Part shown: positions 35,901 through 48,793 of the stretch, piece by piece
Layout of the letters: every line of letters begins with the position of its first letter
Position numbering within the stretch: position 1 is the stretch's first letter
Origin: Cryptomeria japonica
Lineage: Eukaryota > Streptophyta > Pinopsida > Cupressales > Cupressaceae
Assembly: GCF_030272615.1 (NCBI RefSeq)
Contig: NC_081414.1
Span: forward strand, 779,442,119-779,506,118
Reading direction: 5' to 3'
DNA: 64,000 bases
Program-made: the position numbers and the translations under genes
The notes under the pieces: generated by a model
The model's input: only the letters and a program-made list of their open reading frames with translations
Told to the model about the DNA's origin: nothing
Database searches by the model: none

Positions 35901-36691
35901 CTCTTGGAGGCTAAACACCTTACGCAACAAGGGATATTCACGAGGGACTTGTATGGAAGGTAGCACCGCTATGGTGTACCCTATCACCATCAAGCCCTTG
36001 AGTGAGATGTTGGATATTTGTTGATCATGTATTTGTTCTGAGAGCAGGCATAGAGATGTGGATCGTATATGTTACCTTTGACCGAGCATTAGACATGCTC
36101 ACATGTGGCCTTTTGTGTTGTGCAAACCAGTCTTGTGGATGGATATTATGTGCAATCATGGAATAAATGGTATTAACTTGTCACTATGTTATGGGGCATA
36201 GTCATTGGAAAGGTTCTTGTATGTTTGAAAAGTGTAAACAATTGAGTTCTTATATTGCTCTTATTTGTCGAAAGTTAACTTGGTTGTAGAAATTGATATT
36301 TGAAGCTAGTTCTATGCAATAAAGTTTTGCATAAGAGATGAATTGGTGAAAGAAATTGACCTTGAGGGCATATTTTCTTGTCATGTTTGATAAATGAGTA
36401 TGATAACTATGTCTATATATTTTAATTGCTTTAATTTGGCGTAATAAAAAGGGAAAATTCTCGTTTCTCTACTATGATTGTGTGTAAATTCTAGCATATT
36501 TTAAGAAGTGAATGATGTTAGATGCATTCTGCTAATGGATAATGACATTCATAGAGGATTTATAAGTAATGTTCTAAAATGCTGACCAAATAGTTGTTTG
36601 TGCAAATTGATAAGTGTTAATTGAGTTTAAAGGACTGATACGTGTTGTATGACTTCCGTTTAGCCTTGCGACTTCTAGGAGTAAGTTGGAG
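32927..36691 (+). other. Non-coding internal region of J
   Basis: 3.8 kb without any recognisable retroelement domain on either strand; open frames do not exceed 90 codons and show no family. It holds a short TATTG/TTGTA run near 33,960, a local repeat region at 35,150-35,440 and an ATTT run at 35,530-35,552. It may carry packaging signals, which cannot be read from sequence alone. Confidence 0.75.
35150..35440 (+). repeat. Degenerate internal repeat in J
   Basis: GC-richer stretch with recurring GCCATGCCATGC, ACGATGCGGG and TGCCATGTGG/TTGCCATGCC motifs at irregular 40-70-base spacing. The repetition explains the short minus-strand open frames here. Confidence 0.5.
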
Positions 36692-36706
36692 CCTAGGGAG
36701 GGAGAA
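36692..36706 (+). other. Polypurine tract of J
   Basis: CCTAGGGAGGGAGAA directly before the TG of the 3' LTR. It differs at three of 15 positions from the PPT of chromovirus N (CCTAGAGAGGGAGGG). Confidence 0.85.
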
Positions 36707-39700
36707 TGTAATGCCCCTACCCTAGTCGGACTTGTTAAACCCGTTTGACCTTGGTTGACTTCCTATGTGGCATTCTTGAATGGTAGGTTAACCGCGATGC
36801 AATGTGTAGTTTAGATAATATAAATAATTGTGCATACTTATTATTGTGCTCTTGCGTCGATTCTTGTGTAAATGTAATTGTTTCCTAACTCTTATGATAA
36901 ATCTCAAGCTAACGCCCTCATTGAATATGTATATGTATATGTATGCTTGCATGAATTCATGGGTGCAGGGATTGCCGATACAACACCGCCTAGGGCGAGG
37001 TTCATCTCCTTTGGGATTTGCAGGGTTGAGTATACCTCCTTCATCCTTAGAATTTGGATTTGGTGGTCATAAAACTCTCGTCTTGCCTTAGCCATGGTCA
37101 GGTGAGCATCATGTGTGGATTCGTGGGGCTTTCTTTTCATTGGGTTGTGTGTCGTGTGATTTGGTGGACTTCCTCGGTTTGCGTGCCTTGCGCGAGGTAA
37201 GTGAAGTTTGTTATCCTAAGTATTTAGTTCAATTTAATGTGTGGATGTACACATTTTTAATTTAGAAATTTAAAATAGGTAGTTTTCTTTTATACAATTA
37301 ATCGTTAATTTAAAGAGATCGCTTTAATTATTATTGTAGCAAGCTTAAAGTATTTAACTTGGATTAATGTGTTCATTTATGCGTTAAAAGTTGAGGAATT
37401 AAAATAAATAGATTTCTTTCACGAGATTAGTCATTTATTAAAAAAGTCGCTTTATTATGTTATAGCAAGTCAATTTAATAGTTAATTTTATTAATAACGA
37501 ATTTAATGAGTTATGCGTTTTAGAAGGGAAAGATTTAAAGTCATTTGGGAAATAGAAATAAATTAATCATATTCGCATTTGGAAGAGAAAAGGGTAAATT
37601 TTATTATTTAAAGAAAATTATTCTTTTTACTAGTAAAGTTGAATTAGTATAAAGATTGATTTTGGAAATTTAAATTAATCAAAATGCTTTACCCTGGTCA
37701 ATAGTTTCGAAATATAATGTAGGCCTAAATTAGTATTGAGAAATTAAAATTAGAATTAAATAAGAAATACAAGCATGTTAATTTTAATTAGAATAAAATG
37801 AGTTAGATTTATTGAGTAGTGGAAAATAATGATTTCCATTTTCATGTTTCTTTTATTTTCAAAAAAAAACAAATGCTTGAATTCGAAATTGAAAATTAGG
37901 GCAAAAAAGAGGTTTCTCATTTTAACCTAGTTTTTGAGATATTTTTGGGGGTTTTTTCTCTTTTGGGGATTTTTGTTTTGGAAAAAGGGAGATGGGAAAA
38001 TTTTGGAGAAATGGAGATTTTCTTGCAAGGGGTTGGAGCTCGTCTTCGAAATCTTGCCCGGAAATGCGATAAAGGTAGGATTCGAATGCACTTTTTTGTT
38101 TCCTTTTAAATTTTTGGGTATAACACTAAAATTGGTTCTTGAAGATCTCTTACTCCAAATCTCCATGGTTGTTGTTAAATTATAGATTTCAGTTTTGGAA
38201 AAATGGGTTGTTCTTTGGTCAAAATTTTTTTTTGGGTTTTAAGGGATTCTGTGTTTTAGACTAGTTGAGAAAATAATTTCCCATACAGTTGTTTTGAACA
38301 AACTGGAAATTTATTTTGTGACTCTAAAAAAAGGGGGTATGGGGTTTTTACGTTCTTTTTATCATTCCATTTGGTTTTATTCAAAATTTTTAAAAAAAAA
38401 AGAAAGAAAAAATCGAAACTGGAACTGTATAAAAAAAAACAGTATACAAAAAAAATGAACAAAAAAAAGAGGGAAAATAAAAATTTGGGGTTTCAGGGGG
38501 GGCACCGAAGATCAACCCGCCCCTCCCCACGCGCCGCCATAGTTTCCATTCGGTGCTGACACATAGTGGGGGCCGGAGGGGACTGCGTCTCCCATGGAGG
38601 CCGCAGCTCCTCCCGACGCCACTGTGTGGGGAGCCGAAGGGCCTGCGACCCCCACGGCGGGCGTAGTACCCCCGACTCCACTGTAAGTGGAGGCCGAGGG
38701 GCCTGCGTCCTCCGTGGAGGTCGCAGCCTCTTCGGCCAGGGCATGACCGCCCTAGGGTTTCACCGCCTAGGGTTTGGCTGCCCTCTATTTTTTTTTTAAA
38801 TGTTTTTTTTATTTATCATTACTTAGTATTTTAAGTATAGTAAAAACTTGATTTTGGGGTTTTCATTGTATAAAAAAAAAAAAAGAGAGATGCTTATTAA
38901 TATAAATTTATTTTAAGTAATATTTTTTATTATAAAATGAGTTGGGATTTTTATTTTGGTAAATAATATTTTTTTTAAAAAAAAAAGGGGATAAATGTAT
39001 ATATTAAAATATATGCTAATATAGGTAACATCTATTTAGCATATATTATTAATTATATATACAGATTTTTGGGCTTTAATATAGCAATGACTTTCATTGT
39101 ATTTTTAAATCGAACGATTATTAATTATATGATAATGAGTAAATTGAATGGAGGTAATGGTCTTTAATTTTTAAATGTATGCAATAGAAGCTTGATTTAG
39201 CTCGGTAATGATTTTTCCATTTCTTCATTCGCTCTTAATGTAATTTGTTCTTTATAGTAAAAGGGTAATTTTTGTGTCATTAGAGAAGGGGCTAGACTAT
39301 TGTTGTAAACCAACTTGTCATTAGTGTTTATCTAAGGATTAATTAATTTGTTTAGATGCTTAAGTCAACTTGAGAAAATGTTGTAATTACCTGTTAATGC
39401 TAGAGCATGGCCTATTATTTTGGTAATCGATGTGTCTGTTATAATAGCACGTCTTGATAGGTATGTTGGGTCCCTGTCGTCTGATTGCTTTTGTCTGACC
39501 AACGTCGGTCAAGTCTCCATTTAGGGTACCGACTGTTAAGAAATTCCTTGTTTTTGCTTTGATGTATTTGGTGTGATCCGCTTCAAAAGGGGTCATTATG
39601 TAATTTTCGACCGAGGTGGCTGTTGTATATTGGTTGTGTTCGCCTAAGTGGCAAAGATGTAAAAGACATGTAATTTATGTATTCCTAATGATATTAAATG

Positions 39701-41249
39701 CCAGAGGGGTCTTCAGTTGAGCAGACTTGGAGATGTAGCCCTCTAGGGGTGAACTCCGAGATCATATTTGTGTTATGCGATGTTTTAGCTTCCTTTGTTT
39801 CATGCTTTAAGTTATCATGTATGGTTGTTATCTTGTATAAGTGTATGATGGGAATTTAACGAATTTAAATCAAAGTGTATAAAATTATTCATCTTGTTAA
39901 ATGTAGTAATCAGGGTCATAAAACATTGTAAGTTTGATTATGGAAAAGAAATTGGTTTATGTTAATTAAAGGAAATAATGGTGGAAAGAATCTCATTAGG
40001 GTACCATTATTGTTTTAGCTTGATAAAAGTTGGTAAATTGAACGAATGTGAATGGGTAGCAAAGTTAGAACTAATGTCGTAATGGTCAAATCAAAATCTA
40101 AAGGATGAACATCATATAGATATCTACCTTTATATCTTAGTAAATGAGTAATGCCGTGTTAATCATGTCTTCACTATATTGGATGAATTTGTTCAGTTAT
40201 TTATGTTTTAATCTTAACAAATAATCCTTACCAAATTAACTTGATAATTGGGTGAACTCAACTAGCCTTCCATAATTATAACCCAAATGAATGAATTTTC
40301 TTATGATTGCTAAAATTGGACTAAAAAGGGAAAGATTCATATAGTTGTTATATCTTAATCTTAGTAAAAGTATCTTTTCAAACTTACTTCATTTAACTAA
40401 AAAGAGTGACATGCAATAAGAAAATTGTATTTTAATCCTAATGGAAAGACATCACTATGAACTTATATTTTAATCCTGTAATGATGAATTTCATTCTTGC
40501 TAACTGTATCTTAGTTTAAAGGATGAACTCATGTGTCCTAATACATTTTCACCTTAATGAATTTTAGTCCTTCTATTAGCATTATTAAAACTCCAATGAA
40601 TGAACCCTATGGCTAATTACATTTTATCCTCCATAAGAGAACTATGACTCTTTAGTTTGGTTATGTTTAAACCTTAAATGAGGGAACCACACTTTATTAA
40701 TGGTAGTTCAATCCTTAGTGAATGAATCACACCTTATTAACCATACTTTTAATTATAAAGGATGATATGAATTGCGGGTGGTTACCTTAAAACCAAATGA
40801 TGGAACTTCATATATTAATGGCATTGAACCTTAAGGAAGGCCTCTTAAATTAATTAGGTGTTAATGTGCATTGAGTAAATAACCTCACGAAGGCCTCCTA
40901 ACCACCCAAAGAAAATGAACGCTTCCTAACTATTCTAAGACATCAATTCATTGAACATACATATGACCATGTCGTATGCATTATCTTGAAATTAAGTCAT
41001 CTAGCCTATTGGATCAATTGATGCAAGTTGAGTTAGGTGTTAGGTTATGTAGTCACGTTGGGAAACTCCTTAGGATCGTTTAGCCTTCCGCTATACTAAC
41101 TAAGTTTCAGATAACTCCAAATTATCTTAATGTTGTAACTTATTATTAACTCTCTTAATTATTATTACTATTTAAAAAATATATATATTTACACTCTATT
41201 TGAGTGTTTTTAACTTAAACCCTTAGGGGTTTCCTGACAGGGCACTACA
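36707..41249 (+). repeat. 3' LTR of J (4,543 bp)
   Basis: Same length and content as 28,370-32,912, including the GC-rich block (38,510-38,765) and the same short inverted termini. Small length changes in A- and T-runs cancel out, so the equal length is partly coincidental. Confidence 0.93.
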
Positions 41250-41254
41250 TCTAG

Positions 41255-42176
41255 AAATTAAATAATGTTCACCTCCTCAATTAAAGGTGAAGAAAAGAAG
41301 TAATTCACTGTAGGCAAGGATACCAAAAAAAAGACATATGCAGATGTTGTTGGAAATCTCCACTGAAATCTGTATGCATCAATGAACCGGAGGCCACACT
41401 TCTTTTACCAACATGCAGACCCATGGAGAAATGCAAGAATTGACCATGAAGGATTTACTAGACTCAACAACATGAAGGGAAGACCCCCAGTGAGGCAGTT
41501 CCATTCAGGACCAGGACAACCTAACCGGTATGTTTCAAACTTTCATGGTTACTGTTACTAGTGTAACAAATTTGGGCTTAGAATAGCTGACTGTAGATTA
41601 ATCAATAACCTATCTATGAGTTATGAAAGTAGAAATCCATTTAATGCACTCTAGGATATGAATGTTGTCTGCTATCAGTGCAAAGGATTTGGTCATAAGA
41701 GTTTTGATTGTAGGAAGAATAAACCAATACCCTACAATAATTTTAAGGACGTCCCCTTAAATGAAAATGTAAAATGCTATAACTGTCAAGAATTTGGACT
41801 CATAGAAGAAGGAAATCAAACCAGTTTGGGTTGAAAAAGAAAAAGAAAAGGCAGAATCAAGTCTCATAGTACAGACTACCTTGCATGCTGAAACAAAAAA
41901 TCTATGGGTGGTAGATAGTGGTTGTTCAAACCATATGATTGGTGACAAAAAGAAATTCATTAAACTTTAAGATTGGAATGGTGGATCAGTAAGGTTCAGA
42001 GACAATTCTTCCATCAAAATAAAGGGAAAAGGAACTCCAAGAGTTGATGGAAAATTGAAGGCACATGATGTATATTATGTGGAAGGCCTAAAGCATAATC
42101 TACTGAGTGTGAGTCAGATGTGTGACAAAGGTTACAAATTCACCTTTGACTCAACCGGTTGCCAAATAAAGAAAGG
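41255..42176 (+). pseudogene. Element I: later Gag zinc knuckles and protease
   Basis: The reading resumes after J. Three further CCHC-type knuckles follow (about 41,562-41,610, 41,674-41,715 and 41,770 onward), partly mutated: CYQCKGFGHKSFDC is intact, and the next begins CYNCQEFG but is cut by a deletion. The linker RNPFNALWDMNVVCYQC matches the spacing known in Sirevirus-type Gag. The protease has DSG at 41,914-41,922 (VVDSGCSNHM), then SIKIKGKG and VEGLKHNLLSVSQM. There are several stops and frameshifts. It ends at the TSD of solo LTR K. Confidence 0.8.
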
Positions 42177-42181
42177 CAACA

Positions 42182-44320
42182 TGATAGGGAGATTGCAAGG
42201 AAATGCTTAACAATGAGGTTTTCAATATAAAGGTTCAATTTTGTTTCCAAAAGACTTACTTGTGGTAGTTGTATATGTTTACAAATCATTCTTGAGATCT
42301 TCATGCTAAGCAACCCATGCTTCACTTCCTTAACAAACTCCCCTTTTGAGTGAGCTTATTCCCTTACTCATTCCCTATTGGTTTTGCCAAACCATTACAT
42401 TTCTTCCAACACACTCTTCTATCCATTTGGGCATGTTTCTAACTACTCTCTATTCTCACAAGCACCTCCAATTGGTTAGGGGACTAGATGGAGGTTTTAT
42501 TCAAAAAATTTGTTTTCATCTTCTTGTTTTGGCCTCTTAGTTTCACTTGCTCAAACCAACTCCCTAGGTCTCACAACCCAAAATGCTTCACAAGGGTGCC
42601 ATGGAGACTTCTAAGATTTCATTCACTATCTTGGATTGTCTTCCAAAGTTCTCCCCAATTTCAATGAGTTCAAGGTGATCAGGTTCATGAAATTTGTGTG
42701 TTATGCAGTCAAAAGGGCTACTAGCCCGTGGAGGCCTAATTAGCACTTTTTGCTCACCCAACCCAATGATGGGAATTTCCTCCCTCAAACTTGATTTGGA
42801 TGGTGTCTTAGGGGTATATGCTCATAGATTTTTATGTTTTAGACCATTGTTAATGCAGATTGACAACTGTCCACTATTTGTAGCACTTTTGTAGGGTTTG
42901 GTAGGGTTTAGACCCTAACACATTGGGAAGTCATTGCATCTCCACTAATTAACCTTCAAACTAGCTTAGAACTTTTTCCACACCAAAATAAAACCTTCCC
43001 TTGTTACTTCCCTACAAACATAATGCCACACACTTGGCAAACAACTGAAATGTCACTGTCACTGTTAAAACGATGCCCTTTTACGAGTCAGTTGCTGCCA
43101 CATCTTTGGACCTGCATAGCAAGGAGTTTGAACTAGAAATATACCTCCATGAGGTCTGTAAAACATTGATGAACTTTCCTATTACATATCCTTCCTAGTT
43201 ACAAGGCTTGGATAATGCTTTTGAAGCATTCCTCGAGCATTTTGACAACACAATTCACAAAAATAGTGAACTCACTGTTTTGTTTACAAAGATTGTTCAA
43301 ACTTGCAAATTTCAAACTTGTCAACTATTGAATTTGAATCAAGCTAACATGTAACACTTCTTAGACTCCTTGCTTGTCATTTTTAACACTACAATGCATT
43401 TCATTACAAGAATTTGAGTTTTCCAGAAGGGTATTAGTCAAGTTCCAAAACTTGTCTAATCTTCACTCAAATTTGTCCTCCAAACATACTTCTGATTCAA
43501 AAATTAATATATACACAATGTACATGCATGAATCAACTTGACCCAATCCATTTTGGTGGGAAGCCAGGCCTGGATTAGTCAAGTTGTGGCATTTTCCAAC
43601 TCCAAACCCTTGACAGGGTAGCGAGCACATAAAATGGAAGAAATTTTATTACACCAACTTGAAAAAGAAAAACCAATACAATGGTCACTTGAGGAGAATT
43701 TAATAATCAAAATAAACACTTCCTAGAAGATACATTATGGACAAGAGTGCTACAGTACAGACTGTTACTCCAAGGAAGAGAAAAACAGTGAAAAAACCAA
43801 AATTTCATGCTTTTCTATTAGGATTTCTTTGATAATACAATCACCAACCCTTTCCTAGGAAAAGGGAGTTCTTTTTATAGTATTTCCAATTAGTTACCAA
43901 GCCCTATATGGACATGAGGCTTCCACAACTATATTTTACTAGAAAAACCCAAAAATGACAACTTTGACAACTTTTGCAAGCCCCAACATTTCTTGCTCCA
44001 AAAGACATTTTTGACAACCTAACCTCATAAACTCATCTAAACACCCTAGACATGCTTAAAAACACTTATCAAACATGTTTCAATGCTTTGGAAAGCATTA
44101 GAAGACCTTTTTGGCAATTTTGCACATTTTTGCCAAAATTGTTAACTCAAAGCCTGAAAGGCAAAACTTGACCTCTTGAGCCCAAAATGAGATCAAAACC
44201 TTTAGAAAAGACACACAACAACCTCAAACAACATTAAAAACCTTTCACAAGACATTACAAACATGAAATCATAAATTACTCAAAAAGGAGAGTTTTGCTC
44301 AACTAGGTGCTCCTGCACCA
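42182..44320 (-). mobile_element. Solo LTR K (2,139 bp), TSD CAACA
   Basis: CAACA occurs at 42,177-42,181 and again at 44,321-44,325, and removing the insert joins the protease end to the GAG-pre-integrase region of element I just as in copy H. The insert starts TGATAGGG and ends TGCACCA. On the minus strand, TATAAAAA at 43,879-43,872 and AATAAA at 43,650-43,645 give it the arrangement of an LTR (U3 about 440 bp, long U5). No PBS, PPT or coding region is inside, so it is a solo LTR. It does not resemble the copia LTRs around it. Confidence 0.85.
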
Positions 44321-44325
44321 CAACA

Positions 44326-47074
44326 CTAGTAAATTTGTGGTAGAAGGAAAGTGAACAGATGGAAATGTTTATAATCTGAAGGAATTCTATGAATCTCAAT
44401 GTATGTTAGGACAAGTAGATGAAAGTTGGTTGTGGCACCAAAGATTACGACACATAAATTTTAACAATTTAGTTGCAGTAAGCAAAAAGGGGTGTGTGAG
44501 GAATATTCCACCCATCATCAAGCCGATAAACACATTTTGTGATGAATGTGTAAAAGGTAAGCAAACTAAAGTGAGTTCCAGGACAAAGGAGCACAACACC
44601 TCAAGGCCACTTGAAATTGTGCATATAGATCTGTGTGGTCCAACTTGAACAAGAGCACTTGCCAGTGAAAGATACTTTATGCTCTTGATTGATGACTACT
44701 CAAGAATGACATGGGTCGCTTTTTTGCAAGATAAATCACAAGCATTTGAAAGATTCAAGATCTTTCGAAAGATGGTGGAAAAATAAAGTGGGTATAGGTT
44801 AAAATGCCTAAGATCTGATAGAGGTGGAGAGTTCACATCAAATGAATTTGAATATTATTGTGTAAAACATGGGATTAGAAGGCAATACTCTTCTCCCAGG
44901 ATACCACAACAAAATGGTGTGGTAGAAAAGAAGAGCAGGATAGTCAAGGAGATGGCCAGAACCATGTTAAATGAGGCTAGTTTGTCAGACACATATTGGA
45001 AAGAAGTTGTTCACACTGTCGCATATACTCTAAACTGGGTTCAATTAAGAACAAATAGCAAAATTACACCTTATGAGCTATGGTATGACCGGAAGCCATC
45101 AGTCAAATACTTCAAAGTATTTGGAAGCAGGTGCAATATCAAGAAAGATATGGATGATCTAGGAAGTTTTGACTCTAGGAGTGATGAAGGAATCTTCCTT
45201 GGTTACTTATCTAATAGCAAGGTGTACAAATGCATAGCAAGGCATACAAATGCTGCAATAAAAGACTAAGAAGAGTTGTTGAGAGTGTGCATGTAAAAGT
45301 TGATGAAGACATGCATAAAGGATGTCAACCACAGATTAACCAATGTGATGACTTTGGTAATCAACATGATCAAGTACAGTCAGACACTAAACCAGAGGTA
45401 GTATCCAAGAAGGTCCCTGACCACTATGTACATCTGAATCACCCGAAAGAGAAAATTTTGGGAAATAAGAGTGATGGTGTGCAAACTAGAAGAAGACTCA
45501 CTCGAAATGATGAACAAGTCAAACTTTGCCTCATGACTGAAGTTGAACCCAAAATATTCAATGAGGCCAACAAAAGATAAGAGTGGATGGATGTCATGGA
45601 AGAAGAACTGCAACAAATTGAGAAGAACAAGACTTGGGAATTAGTCCCTAGAATGGAAGACAAGAACATCATTGGCACAAAATGGGTATACAAGAATAAA
45701 ATGAATGAAGAAAGTAAGATTGTTGGGCATAAATCTAGACTAGTGTGCAAAGGGTACTCTCAGATAGAGGGAATTGACTTTGACGAAACATTTTCACCAG
45801 TAACTAGATTAGAAGCAATTAGAATGTTTCTAGCCTTCTTTGCCTACAAAGGTTATAAACTATACCAAATGGATGTAAAATCTACCTTTATAAATGGAAA
45901 TTTGGAAGAAGAAGTGTACATGGAGCAATTAGAAGGGTTTCTACTGCATGATGATGATAAATTTGTGTGCAGGGTGAAGAAGGCCTTGTATGGTCTAAAG
46001 CAAGCTCCTAGAGCATGGTATTCATGATTAGATTAGTACCTAACAGAGCAGGGATTCAAAAAGAGGAGTGGAGATAGAAATTTGTTCATAAAGAAAGATG
46101 GGAACCACATGATCATTGTGGTTGTGTATGTAGATGACATTATCTTTGGAGGACACAAGGAAACTCTCTGCAAAGAATTTGCTGATCAAATGCAGTCAGA
46201 ATTTGAGATGTCAATGCTTGGTGAATTGACATACTTCCTTGGTCTGCAGATTTTACAACAAGATAAAGGAATCTTTATCTCACAAGTAAAGTATGCAAAG
46301 GAGATGATGAAGAAATTTCAACTAGAAGATTGCAAACCGGTAAGTACCCCCATGGTGACCGGCAACAAATTAAGCAAGAATGATGAATCACTAGTGGTGG
46401 ATCAGACTCTGTACAGATCCATGATTTCCAGTCTACTGTATCTAACTTCTTCAAGACTGGATATAGTTTAGGAAGTGTGCATGGTGGCTAGATTCTGAGC
46501 TACACCAAAACAGTCACATATGAATGTTGTTAGCATAATTTTTAGTTATCTACAAGGAATTCTTAGCTATGGCTTATGGTATCCTAAACAAGGAGATTTT
46601 ATCTTGGAAGCATACACTGATGCTAACTGGGTAAGATGCATTGATGATAGAAAGAGCACAAGTGGTGGTGCAATCTTTCTAGGTGATTGGTTGGTCTCTT
46701 CGCAAAGCAAGAAGATGGACTCAGTCTCTCTATCTACTGCTGAAGCTGAGTACATTGCTACTGCTACATGATACTCTTAGGTTCTTTGGATGAAGTAGAC
46801 TTTCAAAGATATACAGGTGGACATCACTAATCCTATTCTCATCCAGTGTGACAATTCAAGTCCAATCAACATAGAAAAGAATCCAGTCATGTATTCTAGA
46901 ATGAAGCACATTGCTATCAAGTATCACTTTCTCAGAGAGAAGGTTGAAGGACATGAGGTAAGGATAGATTTTGTTCCTAGTGGTGAACAAGTAGTAGACA
47001 TTTTCACCAAACCATTACTGGTAAGCTTTTTTGAGTACCTTCGACACAAGTTGGGAGTTGTGTCATTTGTCTAG
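44326..47074 (+). pseudogene. Decayed pol of element I: integrase, reverse transcriptase, RNase H
   Basis: From 44,400 comes the integrase zinc domain (HQRLRHINFNNL ... CDECVKGKQ), then the integrase core with HIDLCGP, LRSDRGGEF and the glutamate of NGVVEKKSR, the D,D,E residues of copia integrases. A 20-bp tandem duplication at 45,216-45,255 shifts the frame. The RT begins at about 45,587 (GTKWVYKNKM; VTRLEAIRMFLAF, typical of the SIRE lineage) and holds YVDD at 46,127-46,138. RNase H follows (TDANWVRCIDDRKSTSGGA ... STAEAEYIA) to the TKPLLV end at 47,074. At least five in-frame stops are present. Among the least eroded pol copies in the window, yet not functional. Confidence 0.92.
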
Positions 47075-47112
47075 GTAGGCTCTATGTGGCTCGAGAGGAG
47101 CTAATAATGGTC

Positions 47113-47239
47113 AAAGGAGGAGCTTAGTATGGATCAAAGGGGGAGTGCACAGTATCATTTGTCATTGTGTCAAAGGGGGAGAAAAGTACCAATTATGAAG
47201 TGAATCATGACAAGTTGACATCAATGCAAAAGGGGGAGA
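47113..47239 (+). other. Four polypurine-tract motifs of element I
   Basis: AAAGGAGGAG at 47,113, AAAGGGGGAG at 47,136 and 47,172, and AAAAGGGGGAGA at 47,228-47,239, the last abutting the LTR. Repeated PPTs before the 3' LTR are an established Sirevirus feature. Confidence 0.85.
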
Positions 47240-47240
47240 T

Positions 47241-48793
47241 TGTTGGCTTTTTGGCACTAAGTTATCATTGTTGTCATCTGGCATGATGGATATTCACAAA
47301 AGCGTGAGCATAAAGATTGAAGGCCTACCAGTAAAATATAAACCAGTCTGAAGGATTGGCTATTTTTTTATGATGAAGAGGCAGAATATGTAAGTCATCA
47401 CAAACCATTCAGGTGAAGATGTGATACCAGTTTAATGTGCTTTACCAGTTGATAGGAGAAGAAACCTCAACTGGAAAAGGGATGTACCAGTATGTGTTTG
47501 TTAGGCTGATTATGTGCTGGTGGGCCATGTCTTGATCATTGTGATGCCATGTGGAGTTGAGGGGGCAAACATGCTGAGTTGGTGAAGCCTTATTGACAAG
47601 GTATATGAAATAGATAATCACCATTAATGAAGGAGCCACAAATCATGGGATTGTATCTGACTAATTGTGGCTTGAGAAAAGAAGGAATGAGAGAGGAAGA
47701 TCAGGGAGTAGTTGGTGCCTGAATCAATGCAAATGAAATCTGATTCAGGAAGTCCTCAAAAAGGAAACAGGTGAAGTGTCTTTATGTGTCGACAGATTTC
47801 AAGGTATGAGATCTTGTTTGAGATTTCTATTTTCATCAGATATGCATTGGATAATGCAAACCATGTATAGATGCATCTTTGAAGGATAGGTGATCGATCC
47901 AAGACAGGCTAGATTGGATCTCTTAAAGATCATGTCAGAAAGAGGAAACCCTAACCGTTCTGAAGTTTTAATTTCTTTCTGGTGGGAAATCATGACATAA
48001 GAGATGAGAGCTAAAGATAGAATGATTTGATGCTATGAAGGATGAGAAGAGAAGAGAGAGTGATCAAGGAGGAGAATTTTCTAGCCATAGAAAGAGTTCC
48101 AAGAAAGTTGCAATGTGCGTGAGAAAGCATACTGGTGAGAGGATTCTTTCGACATAATTATAGTCTTGTAGCTAAGCCTAACTGGAAAGGTGTCACAAAT
48201 GAAGCAGCATTCAAGTGTGACACAGTATGTTGAGAGACTGTATGTGAGAGGGAGAGAAAGATAATAGAGATCAAGAATCAGAGAGAGTAATCTAACAACC
48301 GGTAGTGTGAGATTCACTGAAGGAGAAAAGACTGTCAATCAGTAGAGAGTTGTTTGATTAAAGAGTTGTAGAATTCATTTGAAACAAGAAGCCTTGATAG
48401 TATTCAAATAGTATTTCAATGTACATCATGAAGTTGAAGCTTGGTGCAAGGGATGCTGCTCCTTGGGTTGATGCCCTAAAAGTGTAGGAGTTGGTGCTCC
48501 TTGGGTTGGTGCCCAAAATCTTTGTAAGTTAGTGTTTTACCTATGAGGCTAGATTGGAGCAGTAGTCTCTAGCAGCTTTTCTCACCGAGGTTTTTCCCAT
48601 ATTGGGTTTTCCTCATAAATCTGGTGTTGTGAGTTACTTTTGTGTGAATGATCTTTGTGGCTTTCTTTCTTGTATTACTGATATGACTGTTTAGTGGGTA
48701 AGTGAATAACTGATAGTCTAAATTTAAATGAAAAAAGATAAAGGTTAGGAACCACTAATTCACCTTCCTCTTAGTGGTATTCTATGTTCAATA
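47241..48793 (+). repeat. 3' LTR of element I (1,553 bp)
   Basis: It begins TGTTGGCTTTTTGGC and ends GTTCAATA, a C-to-T change of the ...CAACA terminus seen in the 5' copy. The TSD GAACA follows at 48,794. Confidence 0.92.

Larger units (their letters stand above)
28370..41249 (+). mobile_element. Large non-autonomous LTR element J (LARD-like), 12.9 kb
   Basis: Two near-identical direct repeats of 4,543 bp (28,370-32,912 and 36,707-41,249) flank a 3.8-kb internal region that starts with a perfect Met-tRNA PBS and ends with a purine-rich PPT. Flanks are ACTAG (28,365-28,369) and TCTAG (41,250-41,254), a TSD with one mismatch. The LTR ends form an imperfect inverted repeat, TGTARTGCCCC. No gag, protease, RT or integrase can be read in the internal region, so J depends on another element's enzymes. 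This is the LARD layout (long LTRs, non-coding interior). It lies inside the gag of element I. Confidence 0.93.

Noticed and set aside
28370-41249. Two 4.5-kb repeats as a segmental duplication of host DNA
   Set aside because: TG...CA ends, a perfect PBS after the first copy, a PPT before the second and a TSD identify them as LTRs.
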